Source: Prevotella sp. UBA2711 | Lineage (GTDB): Bacteria > Bacteroidota > Bacteroidia > Bacteroidales > Bacteroidaceae | DNA length: 6,065 nt | Direction: 5' to 3' | Assembly: GCA_002354095.1 (NCBI GenBank) | Contig: DEKX01000001.1 | Span: 20,979 to 27,043, forward strand | Part shown: piece after piece, positions 1 to 5,044 of the stretch | How the letters are laid out: the number at the start of each line of letters is the position of its first letter | Numbering within the stretch: the first letter of the stretch is position 1 | Made by a program: the position numbers and the translations under genes | The notes under the pieces: model-generated | The model's database searches: none | What the model was told of the DNA's origin: nothing | Seen by the model: only the letters and a program-made list of their open reading frames with translations

Positions 1-42
1 GGGCAGACCCCATTACAATACGCAAGCGGCTTCAGGAACTAA
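1..42 (+). CDS. 3' end of a second DUF4298 gene, cut by window edge
   Basis: Frame 1 from the first base reads GQTPLQYASGFRN and then stops at 40-42. The complete DUF4298 protein encoded at 4205-4534 ends GQTPLQYASDFNRQK, so the two tails share the first nine residues. At DNA level bases 1-33 match 4487-4519 at 30 of 33 positions, and the paired codons are in the same frame. This is therefore the last 13 codons of a paralogue whose body lies left of the window; whether that copy is intact cannot be seen. It runs convergently with the minus-strand gene ending at 104. The match is short but includes identical synonymous codons, which argues for a fairly recent duplication. Confidence 0.75.
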   Translation, partial: GQTPLQYASGFRN

Positions 43-103
43 CCCGGCATAGGTTATATTTATGAAGATGCCAAAGATATAAAGTGGCAGCAGGGGTCCG
101 TAT

Positions 104-1669
104 TTAATACTTCGAGGGCCACAGATCGAACATATAGACAATCTTCTCGGCACCATCGACTCTGCCGATGATGGCACCAAGGCGGGTATCGTAATACACT
201 TCAAGATAGACAAAATCGCTGACGAAACACTCCTGGGCCAGCGAGTAGATAGCCTGTCTGCCGTTCTCGCCAGTCACGTAGGCATAGTAGTTGCGTATCA
301 GTATGTCACGATACATGGGCGGCAGCAGCCAATGGCGACGATAGGCGTAGATGCCTTTCCTGCCGTCTGGACCCGCCACGATCTCATATTCGGCGTAATA
401 GTCCTCTGCCTCCATGTATTCATCTATCAAGTGCTGTGGCAGCGTAGCGGCATCGAAGCCCTTGAGCTGAAAGTCTTTGTCAATGACAAGCCATACTTTC
501 AGCTGCCTGGCACTCGAATGGGGCGGTATGCTCTCAAGCCTACTCAGTGTATAGAACTTCGGCTGCACCAGCTGGCGATTGAAGTTCAGGGTACAGACAA
601 ATCGCAAACTTGGGAAGCGCAGGGCCAGATAGCAGACCAGGCTATAGGTGATACACAGGTTCCTGTATCGCCGGCCTTCTTTCAGGTAGGTGTTTTGGGT
701 GAGGAAGAGCACTTTCCAGTAGTCAGACACCCACGTGACCTGTTTCAGTCGGCTCAGGAAATAGTATCGGCCTGGCTGCAACTGATCCTCTGCGGGCCTG
801 ACGATGCGCCTGCTGCTACCGATGAGGTAGTTCATCACCTCGTGATAGTTGGTGCCGTCGTAAAGGATGAAGGGCGTGAGGCAATGGTCCTTCCTGCGGT
901 AGAGCATGAAGCACCGCAGCGACCAGGGGCGGAGCGTGAGTGCCGCCTGAAGCGACTCCCAACGATCCTCCAGGAACTTCGGGGGCTGGTGGAACGGCAA
1001 CCAGCGGTCTCGTTGGAGTCGGCGCTGCCTGAGTTTGCCCTTCGCCTTCCTTCTGCTTTGGCACGACTTCTCTGCAGGCTTCTCGCTGCTAACGATGCGG
1101 GGGCTCTGCTCCTTCTTCGGACGGTCTGCCGACTTGGGGCAATAGTGGAGCATTGACCAGCGAGCCTTCACCGCTTCCTCTGGCGTGAAATCCTGGGCTT
1201 CGGGGCAGAACCGAGCCATCATTTCAGCCGCCACTTCCTGCAACCGGAGTCCGTCCCACGACTGAGGGTTGGCAGTCGCAATAGGCAGTAGCCGCACCAG
1301 GCGCCGATAGAACGGCAAGTAGTGGAAACTAATCTGCACGCCCAAGGCCCGAAAGTAGCTGATGCCCTCGCTGGTGTTCATATACACCTCCACACCCTCT
1401 ATGGGGCGTTCCAGGAGGAAGATGAGCAGCTGGGTGGCCATGCCCTTGATGTAACGATAGGTCACTACGAGGCCGCCATCGGGCTGTTTCACAAACGCGT
1501 TGAGCAAATTCAGGGCTACAAGCACTTGTAATGTCTCATCTGCATTGGAAGGTGGAAAAAGTCGGGCAACCATCACCGCCGCCCCAACAGCCATCTGTTC
1601 TGTCAGCTGCCGTGTACTGTCACGGCGCTGTTCGTACAATCGCCGCACGGCGTCAGCATAGAACTTCAT
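104..1669 (-). CDS. Hypothetical protein, 521 residues, unknown function
   Basis: I do not recognise the family. The start at 1669 is the first ATG of a long open frame and no Shine-Dalgarno sequence precedes it, as is usual in this phylum. The protein has no signal peptide and no clear membrane segment, so it is probably cytoplasmic. Three parts are visible. Residues 1-178 look helical and hydrophobic, with an Ala/Val-rich stretch at 27-60. Residues 179-223 form a polar, very basic linker (for example KSCQSRRKAKGKLRQRR). Residues 224-521 are rich in Tyr, Trp and Phe and look alpha/beta, with aromatic clusters such as DYYAEYEI (423-430) and NYYAYVTG (460-467). The basic linker would fit nucleic-acid binding, but no catalytic motif is visible and that is speculation. 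The gene is visibly GC-richer than the flanking intergenic DNA and is transcribed alone, away from the fimbrillin gene. A coding reading is supported by full-length openness and sensible composition. Confidence 0.85.
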   Translation of the reverse strand: MKFYADAVRRLYEQRRDSTRQLTEQMAVGAAVMVARLFPPSNADETLQVLVALNLLNAFVKQPDGGLVVTYRYIKGMATQLLIFLLERPIEGVEVYMNTSEGISYFRALGVQISFHYLPFYRRLVRLLPIATANPQSWDGLRLQEVAAEMMARFCPEAQDFTPEEAVKARWSMLHYCPKSADRPKKEQSPRIVSSEKPAEKSCQSRRKAKGKLRQRRLQRDRWLPFHQPPKFLEDRWESLQAALTLRPWSLRCFMLYRRKDHCLTPFILYDGTNYHEVMNYLIGSSRRIVRPAEDQLQPGRYYFLSRLKQVTWVSDYWKVLFLTQNTYLKEGRRYRNLCITYSLVCYLALRFPSLRFVCTLNFNRQLVQPKFYTLSRLESIPPHSSARQLKVWLVIDKDFQLKGFDAATLPQHLIDEYMEAEDYYAEYEIVAGPDGRKGIYAYRRHWLLPPMYRDILIRNYYAYVTGENGRQAIYSLAQECFVSDFVYLEVYYDTRLGAIIGRVDGAEKIVYMFDLWPSKY

Positions 1670-1676
1670 GTAATTA

Positions 1677-1709
1677 CAACCCTATTCCGACTGTTTTATT
1701 GTCAAAAAA
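1677..1709 (-). promoter_or_regulatory. Possible promoter of the 521-residue gene
   Basis: Read on the minus strand, TTTTTTG (1709-1703) is followed after 18 bases by TAGGGTTG (1684-1677), one mismatch from the Bacteroidetes -7 consensus TAnnTTTG. The predicted transcript would start only a few bases before the ATG at 1669, which is unusually close. The upstream half of the same intergenic region carries the stronger plus-strand promoter, so the two would be divergent. Confidence 0.3.
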
Positions 1710-1721
1710 CCATCTAAATTC

Positions 1722-1752
1722 TTTTGTATTTCAGAAATAATTCTTATCTTTG
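1722..1752 (+). promoter_or_regulatory. Bacteroidetes-type promoter for the structured RNA
   Basis: TTTTG at 1722-1726 is a -33 element. After 18 bases comes TATCTTTG at 1745-1752, a full match to the TAnnTTTG -7 consensus. Transcription should start a few bases downstream, around 1756-1760, exactly where the first hairpin of the structured region begins. No coding frame starts for another 300 bases, so the immediate product is an RNA or a very long leader. Confidence 0.7.
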
Positions 1753-1755
1753 CGG

Positions 1756-2002
1756 CGGATATTGGGGAGAAATCCCGATTCCGATGCATTAGCTTATTAT
1801 TTCGCGCTTACCGAAAAGACCTCGGAAATCTGTTTTGGAATAGTTCGATTTAAGAAAGCAAGGGAAAGGTCAGTATTGGCATTTTCCTCCAATCGGTAGC
1901 TATGCGCACGCTTTTGGCGTGGAGCATTCTTATCCGATTGGAGGGGTTCCAATTCCGAGGTCTGCCCCTTAGGTAAGTGCATAAGAGTGGCCACGCCATT
2001 TT
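1756..2002 (+). ncRNA. Structured small RNA or long leader; 6S-like candidate
   Basis: A first hairpin pairs CGGA (1756-1759) with TCCG (1780-1783) and ATTGGG (1761-1766) with CCCGAT (1774-1779). A long interrupted hairpin follows: ATGCA 1784-1788 with TGCAT 1978-1982; CTTACC 1807-1812 with GGTAAG 1972-1977; AGACCTCGGAA 1817-1827 with TTCCGAGGTCT 1953-1963; TTGGAA 1835-1840 with TTCCAA 1947-1952; CCTCCAATCGG 1886-1896 with CCGATTGGAGG 1934-1944; and ATGC/GCAT plus CACGC/GCGTG around a TTTTG loop at 1912-1916. The helices nest without conflict, and most unpaired bases lie on the 5' side (18, 7 and 43 bases). A promoter lies directly upstream and a terminator-like hairpin directly downstream, giving an RNA of about 245 bases. 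A long hairpin bounded by a Bacteroidetes promoter and a terminator resembles the published description of the Bacteroidales-1 (6S-like) RNA, but I cannot confirm family membership. The alternative is a cis-acting leader of the fimbrillin gene at 2061. No RNase P, SRP or tmRNA signature was seen. Confidence 0.65.
1986..2002 (+). terminator. Terminator-like hairpin ending the structured RNA
   Basis: AGTGGC (1986-1991) pairs with GCCATT (1995-2000), with one G-T pair, around a CAC loop. Four T residues (1999-2002) end it, two of them inside the stem. The T tract is short, so termination may be partial, which would let some transcripts run into the fimbrillin gene 58 bases further on. Confidence 0.45.
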
Positions 2003-2014
2003 CATGCCCTCACC

Positions 2015-2061
2015 TTTTGCATTCTATTTTCGTTGGACAACAAACTAAGAGTAATGCAAAA
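2015..2061 (+). promoter_or_regulatory. Inverted repeat reaching the fimbrillin start codon
   Basis: TTTTGCATT (2015-2023) and AATGCAAAA (2053-2061) are perfect 9-base reverse complements separated by 29 bases. The right arm includes the A of the ATG at 2061. In RNA this would form a weak, AU-rich stem next to the start codon and could limit ribosome access. If transcription instead starts inside the loop (a TATTTTCG box lies at 2025-2032), the left arm is not transcribed and the repeat could be an operator. Confidence 0.45.
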
Positions 2062-3740
2062 TGAAAAGAATTACATCTCTTGCAGTGATTCTGTGCCTAT
2101 TGGGCGCAGCACTGTCGTGTACCCATGATGAACCTTCTAAGTCAGAGAAAACCGATGGCAACAATGTGCATGAGTGGGAGGACAGCACCCTCAGCGGCGA
2201 TGCCGTGATGTCGGAACCCATGCAGTTCAATATGGGTAACAGGCTTACCGTTACCCGTGCTACGACTGCTTTCGACGGGCAAAGTTACACACTATCAGTC
2301 GGTGACCGAGTGATGATCGAGCTGACTCGAAGTGATAACACCAAGGAGGGGCCCAAAGTTTATAGAGTAACCAATGCAGTTACAGGGGCACTCGCATACG
2401 ATGGAAATGAAACAGAGGCTCTCTTCTGGAAGAGCAAGTCGGAGACGGTCAGACTCAGGGCTTGGAGCTATGGCAATTCTACGTCTGACACTACTGACCC
2501 CGTGGGCAAGACCTTCACACTGAATACCACCCAAACGGAAACTTCCTCTGGCATAGACAACTATAATGAACTGCTTTATGCCCCACAATGGAGTTGCAGC
2601 TATAATGATCATAACGGCAGTGTGGAGGTGAACCTCTATCATCAAATGTCACGCCTTGCCTTGACACTAACCCACGAGGCAACGGGAGATCTGTCTGTCA
2701 ATCAAGTAACCATCGGTAACGGCTCGATGCCCACCACTGCCAAGTTCAGCGAAACAGGTATTGATGTTGCCAACAATGACTACGTAGGCTCGTGGACTAA
2801 TCTTTCAACAACCACTGGTACTATCATCGCCCGTCAGGATGTGGCCAATCAAAAATACAGTGCCGTACTGTTCCCAGACACCTATGCGGCAGACACCAAA
2901 CTGGTTAATGTAAAGACAACTGACAGCAAGACCTACTCCTATCTGCTGCCGACAGGTGGCACCACACTAGCAGCTGGCAGCCAGTATAATTATACCATTA
3001 AGGTAAAGGATGTGAGTACGATTGATGCGACAACCAGCGACGTGGGTAAAATCATCTGTTCTAAAGGACACATCCACAACACTGTATCTGCAGTGAACTG
3101 TGGAGGTACAGCAGTCGCTTTGATCCTATATGTAGGCGCAAAAGGAACAGCAGATGCCAGCAGCAGTATTTATAAAGGACTTGCAATTGCATTAAACAGC
3201 CTTGGAGCCTGCACCTATGGTGGTAATGGGGCTTTATGCACCTCTGGGAGTTCCGATTTCTCTGCATGCTATGGCTATCAATATTTAGATGGTATCACAA
3301 ATACAGAGAAACTTACCGGGAAAAAAGTAGGTAATACCACTGTTTCTACAACTAAATGCAATGTAGGTCATACCCATACAGCAGCAGAAAAAGCAATATC
3401 ATACACTCCTGTTCCCCCGGGGACAAGTGGATGGTTTCTTCCCAGTGAGGGACAATGGATAAAATGTTTCCGAACCAGTAACATGAACTTGACATGGTCT
3501 GATTGGGGATATAGCCAACAAGGGGCAACGGGTTATTCTAGAATAAATAAAATAGCTACAGATGCTGGTGCCAGCGCACTTTTCTATCATCGTGAACACT
3601 CATATTCTTGCAATGAAAACGGGGACCGTTCTAACGTGGTTGGGATGGCTTTTGATAGTGGCTTAGGAGTTTATCTACATAAAAGTATTCCAAAAGAAAG
3701 CTCTGGTACGTGGACTGCTCATGCTTTTCTTGCTTTCTAA
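2061..3740 (+). CDS. Fimbrillin-like surface lipoprotein with C-terminal lectin/FGE-like domain
   Basis: The 559-residue product starts with a lipoprotein signal: a Lys/Arg start, a hydrophobic core and the lipobox ALSC with Cys20. The next residues, THDE, are acidic, as in Bacteroidetes surface-export signals, so it is probably anchored on the outer face of the outer membrane. Residues about 45-318 resemble the Mfa/FimA fimbrillin fold: VTRATTAFDG (64-73), FWKSKSETVRLRAW (122-135), the family-typical LYHQMSRLALTLT (192-204), and a closing AAGSQYNYTIKV (304-315). Residues about 326-559 are a second module starting DVGKIICSKG (327-336), with AVALILYVGAKG (351-362), YKGLAIALNS (371-380), TSGWFLPSEGQW (455-466) and the ending AHAFLAF. 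This module is common at the tips of Bacteroidales adhesins and probably has a C-type lectin/formylglycine-enzyme-like fold. Such two-module proteins are thought to be pilus tip or accessory adhesins. R66 could be a maturation site, as in fimbrillins cut after Arg; that is inference. No chaperone or other pilus gene lies nearby. The 3' module is visibly more AT-rich than the 5' half. Confidence 0.85.
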   Translation: MKRITSLAVILCLLGAALSCTHDEPSKSEKTDGNNVHEWEDSTLSGDAVMSEPMQFNMGNRLTVTRATTAFDGQSYTLSVGDRVMIELTRSDNTKEGPKVYRVTNAVTGALAYDGNETEALFWKSKSETVRLRAWSYGNSTSDTTDPVGKTFTLNTTQTETSSGIDNYNELLYAPQWSCSYNDHNGSVEVNLYHQMSRLALTLTHEATGDLSVNQVTIGNGSMPTTAKFSETGIDVANNDYVGSWTNLSTTTGTIIARQDVANQKYSAVLFPDTYAADTKLVNVKTTDSKTYSYLLPTGGTTLAAGSQYNYTIKVKDVSTIDATTSDVGKIICSKGHIHNTVSAVNCGGTAVALILYVGAKGTADASSSIYKGLAIALNSLGACTYGGNGALCTSGSSDFSACYGYQYLDGITNTEKLTGKKVGNTTVSTTKCNVGHTHTAAEKAISYTPVPPGTSGWFLPSEGQWIKCFRTSNMNLTWSDWGYSQQGATGYSRINKIATDAGASALFYHREHSYSCNENGDRSNVVGMAFDSGLGVYLHKSIPKESSGTWTAHAFLAF

Positions 3741-3795
3741 CATTTCAAGCATATCACAGGAAATTAGACCAGATACATTTAGACACAATCGGGAC

Positions 3796-3827
3796 AGAGG
3801 ATTTTGTATCAAAGAGCTATATCCTCT
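3796..3827 (+). other. Hairpin in the 3' region of the fimbrillin gene
   Basis: AGAGGAT (3796-3802) and ATCCTCT (3821-3827) are perfect 7-base complements. Within the 18-base loop, TTTG (3803-3806) can also pair with CAAA (3810-3813). No T tract follows, so it is not a standard intrinsic terminator; it could stabilise the 3' end of the mRNA. Confidence 0.3.
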
Positions 3828-3849
3828 CCAACTCCACCACTAATCCAAT

Positions 3850-3915
3850 AGGGGGAAATGTACTAGGAAACAGGGAGAAAAGTACTTCCTAACAAGGAGA
3901 AAGGTACTATACAGT
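3850..3915 (+). repeat. Three 22-bp tandem repeats, family A (GGAGAAA-GTACT)
   Basis: Units lie at 3850-3871, 3872-3893 and 3894-3915. Each begins A(G/A)GG(G/A)GAAA, then one variable base, then GTACT; units 1 and 2 also end in AAC. The last seven to nine bases of each unit vary most. The 22-bp period is about two turns of the DNA helix, so the same face would be presented repeatedly. The array begins 109 bases after the fimbrillin stop codon and contains no gene. Similar short minisatellites with a period of 22-23 bp are known from oral Bacteroidales; a link to those is inference. Confidence 0.75.
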
Positions 3916-3921
3916 CAGATT

Positions 3922-4009
3922 CGGCCACCCGCCCTTATCAATTGGGGCGGGCGACCTTATATCTTCGAACGGACGGACTTATATATGCGAGCGGACGGCG
4001 TAATCCTAC
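3922..4009 (+). repeat. Four degenerate 22-bp tandem repeats, family B (CGGACGG-CTTATAT)
   Basis: Units lie at 3922-3943, 3944-3965, 3966-3987 and 3988-4009. The best pairings are CGAACGGACGG (3966-3976) with CGAGCGGACGG (3988-3998), and ACCTTATATCTT (3954-3965) with GACTTATATATG (3976-3987). The first unit fits less well (about 12 of 22 positions) and the last loses the AT-rich half. Their core sequence is unrelated to family A, but the period is the same 22 bp, with a 6-base shift between the arrays. Confidence 0.6.
3928..3951 (+). terminator. Strong GC hairpin, possible terminator of the fimbrillin transcript
   Basis: CCCGCCC (3928-3934) and GGGCGGG (3945-3951) pair perfectly around a 10-base loop. 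No T run follows on either strand, so classical intrinsic termination is doubtful. It lies inside the family B repeats and may simply reflect the sequence of those units. Confidence 0.3.
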
Positions 4010-4025
4010 TTTTATACTATGGATC

Positions 4026-4033
4026 TATCTTTG
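4026..4033 (+). promoter_or_regulatory. Isolated -7-like box, TATCTTTG
   Basis: TATCTTTG matches TAnnTTTG exactly, but no TTG lies at the expected distance upstream; only CTTTTA (4009-4014) is near. It follows directly after the family B repeats. If active, it would give a leader of about 165 bases for the DUF4298-bcp operon, upstream of the better promoter at 4149-4179. Confidence 0.3.
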
Positions 4034-4128
4034 TTGCTACTCCACTAACTGATGACAGCCAAGCACGTTATGGGGTAGGCACTGAAGTGAACCCACAGCC
4101 CCTCCAAGTTAATTAATTCAAAAAGAAC

Positions 4129-4158
4129 AATGGTACGCAGGGAAATCCTTGCACCATT
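4129..4158 (+). promoter_or_regulatory. Inverted repeat overlapping the -33 box of the DUF4298-bcp promoter
   Basis: AATGGT (4129-4134) pairs with ACCATT (4153-4158), and inside them GCAGGG (4137-4142) pairs with CCTTGC (4147-4152), with one G-T pair, leaving an AAAT loop and a two-base AC bulge. The right arm contains the TTG (4149-4151) of the promoter. As DNA it could be an operator; as RNA from an upstream start it could form a stable hairpin. Confidence 0.45.
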
Positions 4159-4179
4159 CAACGATAATGCCTAAATTTG
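4149..4179 (+). promoter_or_regulatory. Promoter of the DUF4298-bcp operon
   Basis: TTG at 4149-4151 and TAAATTTG at 4172-4179 are separated by 20 bases and fit the Bacteroidetes -33/-7 pattern, with a full match in the -7 box. The start should fall near 4184-4188, leaving a leader of about 20 bases before the ATG at 4205. Confidence 0.65.
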
Positions 4180-4204
4180 CAGAAAAACAAGTGACACACC
4201 GCCC

Positions 4205-4534
4205 ATGAAACAAACTGAACGTATCGAAGACATGGAGCTGAGACTGGACCGTGCTTCCGCAGCTGTGATGGAACTCTCGGCTGCCCTCGACAAGTATGAG
4301 GCGGCATTGGAAGACATCGCCAAGCTCGACGAATACTATAACGGCAGCGAGTGGCGACAGGACTTTACCGATGATGAAGCCGGACTGCTGCCCACTGGCC
4401 TCAAGCGGGGCGTACTCTCCGAAGATGCTGTCTGGAACCTGCTCTCTGACCACCGCGACCTGAAAGTCCGCATGCAGAAGATCACAGGGCAGACTCCATT
4501 ACAATACGCAAGCGATTTCAATAGGCAAAAATAA
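4205..4534 (+). CDS. DUF4298 domain protein
   Basis: This small soluble protein of 109 residues has no signal peptide or membrane segment and is presumably cytoplasmic. Residues 1-42 are charged and helical, with a heptad-like pattern that suggests a coiled coil (MELRLDRASAAVMELSAALD at 10-29). Residues 41-53 carry the motif LDEYYNGSEWRQD and 66-80 carry LKRGVLSEDAVWNLL; together these are what I recognise as DUF4298. No enzymatic residues stand out, and the family's function is unknown. The length is normal for the family. The start is supported by a promoter about 25 bases upstream; no ribosome binding site is visible. The gene ends 12 bases before the peroxiredoxin gene, so both are probably on one transcript. 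A second copy ends at base 42 of the window. Confidence 0.85.
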   Translation: MKQTERIEDMELRLDRASAAVMELSAALDKYEAALEDIAKLDEYYNGSEWRQDFTDDEAGLLPTGLKRGVLSEDAVWNLLSDHRDLKVRMQKITGQTPLQYASDFNRQK

Positions 4535-4546
4535 ACAAACTGATAT

Positions 4547-4999
4547 ATGAACATTGGAGACAAAGCCCCGGAGATATTGGGCAAAGACGAACAGGGACGG
4601 GAAATCCGTCTGAGTGACTACAAAGGAAGAAAGCTGGTGCTATACTTCTATCCGAAAGACAACACCAGCGGATGTACCAGCGAGGCTTGCAGCCTTAGAG
4701 ACCACTACAACGAGCTGCAAGGGGCAGGCTATGAGGTGGTAGGGGTAAGCAAGGACTCGGCAGCCTCCCACCAGAAGTTCAAGGAGAAGCACGAGCTGCC
4801 CTTCCCGCTGATAGCCGACATTGACCACTCACTGCTGGAGGCGATGGGAGCCTGGGGCGAGAAGTCGATGTATGGCAAGAAGGTGATGGGCACCATCCGC
4901 ACTACCTTTATTATTAATGAGGAAGGTATCATCGAACAGATTCTTGCCGGCAAGCAGATCAAGACTAAAGAACACGCCAAGCAGATCTTGGAACGGTGA
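4547..4999 (+). CDS. bcp: Thiol peroxidase, Bcp/PrxQ family peroxiredoxin
   Basis: The product reduces hydrogen peroxide and organic hydroperoxides in the cytoplasm, using a cysteine later re-reduced by thioredoxin. At 150 residues it has the normal length of the family. The active-site stretch YPKDNTSGCTSEACSLRD (35-52) gives the peroxidatic Cys43 within the P-x3-T-x2-C pattern (Pro36, Thr40, Cys43). Cys48, five residues later, is the resolving cysteine typical of Bcp/PrxQ, so the enzyme should work as an atypical two-cysteine peroxidase. Further family marks are GVSKDSAASHQKF (66-78), the EKSMYGKKVMG loop (105-115) and the conserved Arg118 in RTTFIINEEG. It follows the DUF4298 gene by 12 bases and probably shares its promoter at 4149-4179. 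In many Bacteroidetes bcp sits beside recA; here it does not. No OxyR-type site was identified. Confidence 0.95.
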   Translation: MNIGDKAPEILGKDEQGREIRLSDYKGRKLVLYFYPKDNTSGCTSEACSLRDHYNELQGAGYEVVGVSKDSAASHQKFKEKHELPFPLIADIDHSLLEAMGAWGEKSMYGKKVMGTIRTTFIINEEGIIEQILAGKQIKTKEHAKQILER

Positions 5000-5044
5000 A
5001 GATAACGGCTCATTCACTAATCATTATAGCCGAACTGCTTATCT
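5000..5044. terminator. Inverted repeat between convergent genes, possible two-way terminator
   Basis: AGATAA (5000-5005) pairs with TTATCT (5039-5044) and, inside, CGGCT (5006-5010) pairs with AGCCG (5028-5032). The structure starts one base after the bcp stop and includes the stop codon of the opposite gene. There is no long T tract, so the terminator reading rests mainly on position. Confidence 0.35.

Noticed and set aside
46..72. GGCAT/ATGCC hairpin between the converging gene ends as a terminator
   Set aside because: Only five base pairs around a 17-base loop, with no T tract on either side.
332..1156. A 274-codon open frame on the plus strand opposite the 521-residue gene
   Set aside because: It lies wholly inside the opposite gene, has no promoter or signal of its own, and its composition is that of an antisense shadow of GC-rich coding DNA.
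1817..1963. The 11-bp inverted repeats as ends of an invertible promoter segment upstream of a surface gene
   Set aside because: No TAnnTTTG promoter lies between the repeats in either orientation, the functional-looking promoter is outside at 1722-1752, and the repeats nest with further helices in a way that fits RNA folding better. No invertase gene is in view.
1756..2002. Retron-type non-coding RNA
   Set aside because: Long hairpins with pairing ends recall msr-msd RNAs, but no reverse transcriptase gene is in the window; the downstream gene is a lipoprotein and the upstream gene shows no YxDD motif.
2025..2032. TATTTTCG as an independent -7 box for the fimbrillin gene
   Set aside because: It differs from the consensus by one base and has no suitable TTG upstream. 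It is kept only as an alternative when interpreting the start-codon inverted repeat.
3440..3740. Variable region of a diversity-generating retroelement in the lectin-like C-terminus
   Set aside because: The fold type is right, but there is no template repeat and no reverse transcriptase in the window, and the 3' end is not clearly enriched in AAC/AAT codons.
3710..3892. A 60-codon plus-strand frame running from the fimbrillin end into the family A repeats
   Set aside because: It starts inside the fimbrillin gene in another frame and ends in tandem repeats; there is no sign of coding constraint.
3850..4009. CRISPR array
   Set aside because: The 22-bp units are directly adjacent without unique spacers, and no cas gene is present.
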